From CAYMPH01 sp964392365 (lineage in GTDB: Bacteria; Spirochaetota; UBA4802; UBA5550), in assembly GCA_964392365.1 (NCBI GenBank), contig CAYMPH010000002.1, positions 248,001 to 312,000 of the forward strand: a stretch of 64,000 nt of DNA. The letters run 5' to 3'. Below the pieces are notes generated by a model, which was given only the letters and a program-made list of their open reading frames with translations, did not search any database and was not told the origin of the DNA. Positions 57,950-64,000 of this stretch are shown here, piece after piece. The translations under genes were made by a program, and so were the position numbers. Position 1 is the first letter of the stretch. Each line of letters starts with the position of its first letter.

Positions 57950-58801
57950 ATGGAAAAAAATTTAATAGCTAAAGTAAAAGCATCCATAGATAAAATGCCT
58001 CCTCTTTCCCCTGTTGTAAATAAAATAATTCAGGTAGCCAACAACGTCACTTCAACAGCTCAGGAACTGACTGATGTAATTCAGATGGATCCTGTATTAA
58101 TGGCTAAAATGCTTAAAATGGTTAACAGCGCTTATTTCGGTCTTTCAAATGATATCAGGTCTCTTAAGCAGGCAGTAGTTATGCTTGGAATCAATACAAT
58201 AAAAAATGCAGCTCTTTCTTCCGTTGTTCTCGGCAATATCAGCATTAATAAAAATTCTTCAATTGATGGGGAATCTTTCTGGACTCATTCTTTCGGAGTA
58301 GGCATTGCATCCAAAATTATTGCAAAGAAGATCGGGATTGATTCTAAATTGCTCGAGGAGTATTTTGCTGCAGGACTCATGCATGATATCGGCAGGATAG
58401 TTATTAATAATTTTTTTCCTGAAGAAATGAAAAAAATACAGGAAATCCTTTCTGACAGAAAATATCCTATACTTGAAGTGGAGAAAAATGTTCTGGGGTT
58501 AACTCACGAGGAAATCGGCATTGCAATCGGAAAAAAATGGCAGTTTGAAAATAATTTTTTATATGCCGTTGGAAAACACCATAATCCGGTTACAACAGGA
58601 AGTTCATCCATTTATTCAATGATAGTTTCAGTTGCTGAAACCTCAGTGCGCATTCTTGATCTGGGTAATTTTAATGAAGGGAGCATAGAACCTGTTTCAA
58701 ATGATGTATGGCGTGTTCTGGGTCTTGACCAGGATATAGTCCTGAATGAAATATCTTCACTGGAATCGGAAATTCAGAAGGCAAGGTCCTTTCTGCAGTA
58801 A
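57950..58801 (+). CDS. HDOD-domain signalling protein
   Basis: This 283-residue cytoplasmic protein is a single HDOD domain, an HD-related output module common in regulators of motility, second messengers and stress. MPPLSPVVNKIIQVANNVTSTAQELTDVIQMDP is the typical start. KMVNSAYFGLSNDIRSLKQAVVMLG and AAGLMHDIGRIVINNFFP follow. The H-D pair is kept, but HDOD proteins usually lack enzymatic activity. The MBL-fold gene starts one base after its stop. Confidence 0.92.
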   Translation: MEKNLIAKVKASIDKMPPLSPVVNKIIQVANNVTSTAQELTDVIQMDPVLMAKMLKMVNSAYFGLSNDIRSLKQAVVMLGINTIKNAALSSVVLGNISINKNSSIDGESFWTHSFGVGIASKIIAKKIGIDSKLLEEYFAAGLMHDIGRIVINNFFPEEMKKIQEILSDRKYPILEVEKNVLGLTHEEIGIAIGKKWQFENNFLYAVGKHHNPVTTGSSSIYSMIVSVAETSVRILDLGNFNEGSIEPVSNDVWRVLGLDQDIVLNEISSLESEIQKARSFLQ

Positions 58802-58802
58802 A

Positions 58803-59684
58803 ATGAGTGGAATATATTTTAAATGCTGGGGAGTCAGGGGATCAATTCCAGTTCCGGGTCCTACAACCCTGCGTTACGGCGGCAATACCTCCTGTTTCGA
58901 ACTGTACACGGATGATGGAGATCATCTGATTTTTGATGCAGGTTCAGGAATAAGACCACTTGGCAGTTCAATTGACTTTTCTAAAAGAAAAAAATTTCAT
59001 ATTTTTTTATCACATACCCATTGGGATCACATCAATGGGCTTCCTTTGTCGCCGCTGATTTTTATTCCTGGGAATGAAATAACAATTTATGGCCCCAGGA
59101 CACACGAGCTTTCTCTTGAGGAAATTATTAATGGACAGATGAAATACACTTATTTTCCAATAAGAATAGCTGAGTTAAAAGCGACATTTAAATTTGTTGA
59201 ACTTTCCGACGGTAAAAAAATCGATATTGATAATTTAAACATTGAAGTCGGCAAAATAAATCACCCGGTTGAATGCTTCGGTTATAAAGTCGGATATAAA
59301 GATAAAAAATTTATTTATCTTGGAGATAACGAACCATATTATAATATGTTTGGAAGCGATGACTCTGAAGTTGAAACCACAATTGCTGAAATGAATAATA
59401 AGCTTTCCAGGTTTGTAAATGGAGCAGATGTTCTGATTACAGACGCCCAATATACTCCGGATGAATACAGGACAAAAGTCGGATGGGGACACAGCTCAAC
59501 CCATCATGCTATTAATCTTGCATTGAAATCAGGTGTAAAAAATTTATTTTATAACCACCATGATCCGATGAGAACTGATGACGAACTCGATCAGATCGTA
59601 AGCCATTATAGAAAGCTTGTTATGGAAAAGGGGCTTGATATTAAAGTTGGCGCTACAGCAGAAGGTCTTGAAATTACAGATTGA
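58803..59684 (+). CDS. Metallo-beta-lactamase-fold hydrolase
   Basis: From the ATG at 58803 (one base after the HDOD stop) the protein has 293 residues. It begins FKCWGVRGSIPVPGPTTLRYGGNTSCFEL, and IFLSHTHWDHINGLPLS holds the H-x-H-x-D-H metal site. Later come INHPVECFGYKVGYK, FIYLGDNEP, VLITDAQYTPDEY and FYNHHDPMRTDDEL. This subfamily lies near RNase Z and phosphodiesterases and is often linked to signalling genes. A cyclic-nucleotide or phosphodiester substrate is plausible but unproven. Confidence 0.9.
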   Translation: MSGIYFKCWGVRGSIPVPGPTTLRYGGNTSCFELYTDDGDHLIFDAGSGIRPLGSSIDFSKRKKFHIFLSHTHWDHINGLPLSPLIFIPGNEITIYGPRTHELSLEEIINGQMKYTYFPIRIAELKATFKFVELSDGKKIDIDNLNIEVGKINHPVECFGYKVGYKDKKFIYLGDNEPYYNMFGSDDSEVETTIAEMNNKLSRFVNGADVLITDAQYTPDEYRTKVGWGHSSTHHAINLALKSGVKNLFYNHHDPMRTDDELDQIVSHYRKLVMEKGLDIKVGATAEGLEITD

Positions 59685-59792
59685 GGATATAAAGTTTAAT
59701 TTATAAATTCAACTGAATAAGATGGTTTTTTAATCTCTTTCAGGTCTGCTTCTCCTTTGTTTGCGGAGGCGAATTTTATTAATAAAAAATTA

Positions 59793-59821
59793 TTGACAAT
59801 TGTTCAGTGTTTTAGTAAAAG
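59793..59821 (+). promoter_or_regulatory. Likely promoter of the rhodanese lipoprotein gene
   Basis: TTGACA (59793-59798) and TAAAAG (59816-59821) at 17 bases. The -10 is weak. The start at 59887 follows a very strong GGGGGG ribosome-binding site. Confidence 0.45.
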
Positions 59822-59886
59822 TTAAAATACTTTAGAACTCAATAGAATTTGTAATAATTAATAATATAAAAAACAGGGGGGATTTT

Positions 59887-61296
59887 ATGAAGAAAATATT
59901 TTTTATTTTATCAGCAGCTGCTTTCATTTCGCTTTCAGCCTGCGGGCCGAAGCCGGTGGCTGATCTTGTTGACGGGAATTGCGGTGTAGGATTAAAAGAT
60001 GATGAAAAAAAGCCTAACAGGTACATTGCTGCTTATGATGGTCATTTCAATAAAACTAAAATGATTATGTTTAAAGTTAAAGGCCAGCCATATAGAGTAC
60101 TTTTTAATGATGAAACAAAATGGGAATTTAACAATACTCAGATAAAAGATAAAGAAGAACTTATGACAAAAAAGGGTTCCTGCATAGCAGTTGATTTTGT
60201 TGAAAAAGACGGCAATGTAACTGCAACTGAAATTAAGGTTCTTCCTGAATTTAAATTAGATAAGAAATACATTATAAAACAGAATGAAGTTAAAGAGCTT
60301 GTAGCTAAAGGCGCTGTTTTAATAGACAGCCGCCCGGTTGAAGCATTTATTACCGGAACTATTCCGGACTCAATTAACATTCCTCTTGCAAAAATTAAAA
60401 CTGATGAAGGCATGAAGATGCTGCCAGCTGATAAAAACAGCGTATTGGTTTTTTATTGCGGAGGAATTCATTGTAAACTTTCCCCGGCAAGTGCAATGAT
60501 TGCTTTGAAAGCCGGATATAATAATTTAAAAGTATATCATGAGGGAACTCCTGATTGGGATAAAAATAATTCAATGGAAGTTCAGCCTGCATTTGTAAAA
60601 TCAAATATAGAAAACAAGAATCCTATGATTCTTGTTGATATCAGAAAAAATGCTGCATCGGATCATATTCCAGGCGCAATAGCAATCGCTCCATCAGATA
60701 TTGAAAAATTTAAAACTCAGTTTCCTGCTAGTCCAATTGATAAGAAGAAAGCCCCTGTTATAATTTACGGTGCAGATGGCAAGGATGTGAAAGAAGCTCT
60801 GGCTATTGCCGATAAAATTACAGCATGGGGTTATGCATCAGTATCATACATGAATGGCGGATTTGCTGCTTATAAAAAAGCAGGCGGAGAAACAGCAAGC
60901 GCCAAGCTTGCTAAAGAAATAAAATATGCAGCAAAACCAACAGGTGAAATTGCACCGGCAGATTTTATTTCAAAATATACAAAAGGCGAGTATAAAAATT
61001 TTGTTTTTATTGATGTCAGAGAGAAATCTGAAATTGATGAAGATAAAGGAATTACTCTCGTTGGTACGCAATCAAAAAATATTCCACTTGGAGAACTTGA
61101 AAAAAATCTTCCTTCAAAAGATGGGAAATATATCGTGTTTTGTGCATCCGGTTTGAGAGCTGCTACTGCAAGAGATATATTGGCAGGTAAAGGTTTTAAG
61201 GATGCTTTTTATTTGGCAGGCAGTGTCGAATCAGACGGAAAAGGCGGATTGAAATTAGGCGATAAAGTTCTTGCTGCTGATCAGATTAAAAAATAA
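59887..61296 (+). CDS. Lipoprotein with three rhodanese domains
   Basis: This 469-residue protein has a signal ending SLSAC. An N-terminal beta domain (about 25-125, VADLVDGNCGVG ... FKVKGQPYRVLF) is followed by three rhodanese-like domains. The first has VLIDSRPVEAF and active loop FYCGGIHCKLS. The second has ILVDIRKNAASDHIPG, but its loop YGADGKD lacks the cysteine, so it is inactive. The third has FIDVREKSEID and FCASGLRAA. It should handle sulfur or act in thiol chemistry in the periplasm. An intrinsic terminator follows the gene. Confidence 0.9.
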   Translation: MKKIFFILSAAAFISLSACGPKPVADLVDGNCGVGLKDDEKKPNRYIAAYDGHFNKTKMIMFKVKGQPYRVLFNDETKWEFNNTQIKDKEELMTKKGSCIAVDFVEKDGNVTATEIKVLPEFKLDKKYIIKQNEVKELVAKGAVLIDSRPVEAFITGTIPDSINIPLAKIKTDEGMKMLPADKNSVLVFYCGGIHCKLSPASAMIALKAGYNNLKVYHEGTPDWDKNNSMEVQPAFVKSNIENKNPMILVDIRKNAASDHIPGAIAIAPSDIEKFKTQFPASPIDKKKAPVIIYGADGKDVKEALAIADKITAWGYASVSYMNGGFAAYKKAGGETASAKLAKEIKYAAKPTGEIAPADFISKYTKGEYKNFVFIDVREKSEIDEDKGITLVGTQSKNIPLGELEKNLPSKDGKYIVFCASGLRAATARDILAGKGFKDAFYLAGSVESDGKGGLKLGDKVLAADQIKK

Positions 61297-61319
61297 TTTT
61301 TTATTGATGTTGAAATTAA

Positions 61320-61349
61320 AAAGGCTGTCCAACGGGCAGCCTTTTTTTT
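61320..61349. terminator. Bidirectional intrinsic terminator
   Basis: AAGGCTGTCC, loop AAC, GGGCAGCCTT (extendable by one A-T pair, one G-U inside), then a run of T. It sits between the convergent rhodanese and 61.3-61.9 kb genes. The A-run on the left lets it serve both strands. Confidence 0.88.
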
Positions 61350-61926
61350 AAAATTTTTCACGCACATTGTATTCCCAAAGCTCAACAAGCTTATCAAATT
61401 CAAGATCGCGCGGCTGGTCTCTATAAGCGGCATTTTTTCTTTTTATGAGAAAAAAAACAGTGGAATCTTCAAGCAGAAAAACCTGATCAAGGCTGTATAG
61501 TTTTGTAACAAGATAATTCAGATTATATGTCTGGAACTCTCCGATGAATTTTGTAGCAGCAACAGTTGGTTCGTATTTTAATAAAAGTTCTGTGAAATAC
61601 AGGGCGCTTCTCCATGAGTCTGTACTTCCCGACATGCCCTCCTTGAATTTCAGGGATAGCTTTTCAAAAAGTTCCATGTTCTGGTAGTATGAATCATAGA
61701 TGATTTTAATCAGTTCGGGAAATTCGTTCTGAACCTCCATCAGATCAATCGGATCGTTTCTTGATATGAAATGATCAAAAATTTCCTTGCTTTTAGCATT
61801 TATGGGAACTACATCAATAAGTTCAATTTTCAGATCACGGATTACCGTGCGTACCTTTCCTGCTTTTTTTAAATATATTTCAATTTCAACAGGCTCTATG
61901 TAATATTTTTTATTGCTGTTTTCCAT
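61348..61926 (-). CDS. Uncharacterised protein
   Basis: I do not recognise this protein (192 residues from the ATG at 61924-61926). The frame is open a little further to 61959. It has no signal or membrane segment. The N-terminal 60 residues look like a small beta domain (KYYIEPVEIEIYLKKAGKVRTVIRDLKIELIDVV), and the rest is helical (YFTELLLKYEPTVAATKFIGEF). It overlaps the 3' end of the membrane-LysM gene by 17 bases, so the two are coupled and probably act together. Confidence 0.65.
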   Translation of the reverse strand: MENSNKKYYIEPVEIEIYLKKAGKVRTVIRDLKIELIDVVPINAKSKEIFDHFISRNDPIDLMEVQNEFPELIKIIYDSYYQNMELFEKLSLKFKEGMSGSTDSWRSALYFTELLLKYEPTVAATKFIGEFQTYNLNYLVTKLYSLDQVFLLEDSTVFFLIKRKNAAYRDQPRDLEFDKLVELWEYNVREKF

Positions 61927-64000
61927 CTGCTTTCTTGATTGAAGAAATATATTCTGCAATTGCTTCTTTGCTTTTTGATGTTATTGCGTATTTGTTTAAT
62001 TCAGCAAGTTCAGTTTCAAGTGCATTGCCGCGTTTGTTTTTTAATCCGGCTAATATTTTATTGAAATTTATTTCAGATTCAATAAGCTTGCGTCTTGATA
62101 TGGCCCAGAGTGTATCTCCTTTTCTTACGGTTATCTTTTCGTCATCATGGAGAAGGAAAACATTACCCGGATAAATCCAGTCCGGATTTTTGTCTCTGTG
62201 GATTAATCCTGTAATTATCTTCCTGAAGCCGTTTTTTACAGCGATCAGATTGGCATAAGCATATATGTCGGTATCGTCAATTATTATGCCATGTTCATCT
62301 GCCAGGGAGTTTATTTCTTTTACCGGAGTGTTTCTTTCAATTTTAATAATAGCTGATAAATCCGGTCTGGTTTTATAATAAAAAACAGCAGCTGCAGATA
62401 ATATAATAATCAGTATTGCAATTAAGGAAATTTTTTTAAAGTTTTGCCTTATTATTGAAGTTCCGGATTTATTTTCAGCATCACCATCAATTGATGCTGA
62501 TGCTGTTCCGTTCATGAATTCTTTTTTTCTTTCAGAAATAATTCGGGATAAATCATAGCTGATTCCGGATTTTACTCCTGACCCGTTCAGAAAAATATTG
62601 AGAAGCATTTTAAGTCTGATTCTGTCGTTTAAAACCAGGGAATGAAATTCTTTCAGGCCGGGGTTCGATTCGTTTGAGAATTCTTCCGGAGCTTTTATGT
62701 CATCATAATAGATGGAGTCCGGCTTGAACCGTTCATCTGTTATAAATTCGTAAAGCTGCCCGTTGAAATAAACAATTACTGTTTTTAATGCACTGCTTAT
62801 TTTCTGGATTTCTTTTTCATGGATTCGCGATCTTATTTCAGAATATACTGTTTTCAGCTTTGATGAAAATTTTCTGCTGGTTGTTTTATCAATAATAATC
62901 CTGATGAGATTTGATGTATTGAACAGGTTTATATTTTTATTTTCATGATTGGAATTATTTATATTTTTTAATATTTCATCTGCTTTTTCGGAATCTTCGG
63001 TCAGCAGTATTGAGAGTATTGACTCGTCGAAAGTGCAGACAGGAAAAACCGTATCCAGGTCTGCGTGGTATTGAATTTCATACTGCATTCCATCCTGTAT
63101 AATTATTTCACCGGTTTTTTTAATTTTGGAAATATTTTTTGATCCGTCATCTATTATGATAACCGGTTTTCCGCAGTTTCTGAAAAGCATGGCAGAAGAT
63201 TCATATATTGAATAGCCGGTTATTATAAAATCGCATTTCTCCTTCAATATTTTTGATAATGATGAATTTACTTTTATTAGAATTGCTGTCAGTTCCTTAT
63301 TAACAGGAGCAGGGCTTGTGAAATGCAGCCTGAAACATCCTTTGTGCGTCAATGTTTGTATTTTCATTCCGCTGCCTAAAGAAAAACTGCCTGCTGAAAT
63401 TTTGTCTCCTGAAATGTAAGATGATGAATATAACTTTTTTATTGTTTCAACAGACTTAATGTCATCGGATAGAATTTTAATTCTGCTCAGAATAGAAGCC
63501 TTCCATTTTATAAAAGGGATTACATTTGTCAGAGATTTGCTTAATAGAAAAATATCGTGAATTTTTGCAGGATTTATCGAAAGTCTTGAAAAATTATAGA
63601 AATTTTTTTCAGGGTAATCGATAAGAAAATAGTTCCCGCTGCTGTGCAGTAAAAGGCTTCCATCAATGTTTATAAAACCGGTGCCGCTATACCTTGATTG
63701 CGCTGATGAACTCTGTGAAATCGCAGAAAATATCCTGTTATAGCTGTATGATGTCTTCTCTGATTCATTAAGATCAAAAATAGTTTTTCCCTGGTGTACG
63801 GTCTTGAAGTTTCCATTTTTATAAAACACGCCGATATAATCATTTGTAGCAGAAAGATTTTTCTCTTTTGACAGTTCAGGTATGTCGCTTTCAATATCAA
63901 CAACTGATGCATTAGTCAGATCAAGGTCAAAATTTTTCTGATATTCAAAAAATTTCTTAACAATGTTTCTGCTGCCTATAAACCTGTTGGTGAAAAGCTC
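61910..64000 (-). CDS. Large protein with membrane helix and C-terminal LysM domain (cut by window edge)
   Basis: The frame is open from the right edge (upstream codons read ELFTNRFIGSRN and on), so the true start lies outside the window. At least 696 residues are visible. A long cytoplasmic part includes FLIDYPEKNFYNFSRLSINPAKIHDIFLLSKS. This loosely recalls a metallo-beta-lactamase core without its histidines, at low confidence. A membrane helix (SLIAILIIILSAAAVFYYK) follows, then an outer domain and a LysM-like motif (ITVRKGDTLWAISRR) that would bind peptidoglycan. It overlaps the next gene. Confidence 0.7.
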   Translation of the reverse strand, partial: ELFTNRFIGSRNIVKKFFEYQKNFDLDLTNASVVDIESDIPELSKEKNLSATNDYIGVFYKNGNFKTVHQGKTIFDLNESEKTSYSYNRIFSAISQSSSAQSRYSGTGFINIDGSLLLHSSGNYFLIDYPEKNFYNFSRLSINPAKIHDIFLLSKSLTNVIPFIKWKASILSRIKILSDDIKSVETIKKLYSSSYISGDKISAGSFSLGSGMKIQTLTHKGCFRLHFTSPAPVNKELTAILIKVNSSLSKILKEKCDFIITGYSIYESSAMLFRNCGKPVIIIDDGSKNISKIKKTGEIIIQDGMQYEIQYHADLDTVFPVCTFDESILSILLTEDSEKADEILKNINNSNHENKNINLFNTSNLIRIIIDKTTSRKFSSKLKTVYSEIRSRIHEKEIQKISSALKTVIVYFNGQLYEFITDERFKPDSIYYDDIKAPEEFSNESNPGLKEFHSLVLNDRIRLKMLLNIFLNGSGVKSGISYDLSRIISERKKEFMNGTASASIDGDAENKSGTSIIRQNFKKISLIAILIIILSAAAVFYYKTRPDLSAIIKIERNTPVKEINSLADEHGIIIDDTDIYAYANLIAVKNGFRKIITGLIHRDKNPDWIYPGNVFLLHDDEKITVRKGDTLWAISRRKLIESEINFNKILAGLKNKRGNALETELAELNKYAITSKSKEAIAEYISSIKKADGKQQ

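Noticed and set aside
1..64000. CRISPR array, rRNA operon, prophage or plasmid origin
   Set aside because: No regularly spaced direct repeats, rRNA sequence, phage structural genes or DnaA-box clusters were seen.

Overview
The window is an AT-rich (roughly one third G+C) chromosomal segment of a diderm bacterium. BamA, an OmpH/Skp-like chaperone, several lipobox proteins and a probable outer-membrane barrel show an outer membrane. The gap-tpiA-secG order, the yajC-secD-secF block, two STAS proteins with an RsbW-like kinase, a YjfB-like small protein and a possible DUF4899-type protein fit a deep-branching, non-model Spirochaetota lineage. That placement is an inference. Nearly all genes are housekeeping, with TTG or GTG starts at several of them.

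Layout. 1-9.8 kb: purF (cut by the left edge), gpmI, a partner-switching set (STAS, membrane protein, RsbW-like kinase) beside a tRNA-Pro(CGG), a second STAS gene coupled to plsB, and the rlmB-cysS pair. 9.9-11.9 kb: two unknown proteins and a YjfB-like protein. 12-13.4 kb: three tandem small heat-shock genes behind a perfect CIRCE operator. 13.4-21.2 kb: a secreted unknown protein, a PLP decarboxylase, a secreted unknown protein, a radical SAM protein, a second PlsB-type acyltransferase and an alpha/beta hydrolase. 21.3-25.4 kb: queH, an FKBP lipoprotein, a compositionally distinct 400-base island holding an attC-like palindrome, a WD40-like lipoprotein and a PAS protein.

25.6-28.2 kb holds a UvrD-like helicase gene split by an IS1595-type insertion sequence. 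A 10-base direct repeat flanks it, and removing the element restores the frame exactly. 28.3-35 kb: a response regulator, a VanY-type peptidase, a B12-binding radical SAM-TPR protein, then gap, tpiA, secG, a ferredoxin and metK, closed by a strong terminator. 35-44.3 kb: envelope assembly and export (barrel protein, bamA, ompH-like, L,D-transpeptidase, yajC, secD, secF). 44.4-46.3 kb: ribD-ribE.

46.4-51.3 kb is the most unusual functional unit. It is a three-gene operon coding for an SLC13-like transporter with an N-terminal cyclic-nucleotide-binding-like domain, a periplasmic substrate-binding-type sensor, and a membrane adenylate cyclase whose extracellular half is the same sensor family. 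51.5-54.9 kb: an atypical glutamine synthetase overlapping a Gfo/Idh oxidoreductase. 55-64 kb: secreted or membrane proteins of unknown function (including three tiny ORFs), a PDZ lipoprotein, HDOD and metallo-beta-lactamase-fold proteins, a triple-rhodanese lipoprotein, and a membrane-LysM protein cut by the right edge.

Three copies of a TA-flanked, imperfectly palindromic non-autonomous repeat (112, 188 and 143 bases) sit at gene 3' ends. Two of them supply or overlap the stop codon of the neighbouring gene. A second family of short C-run/G-run hairpins is scattered between genes and also occurs inside two copies of the first family.
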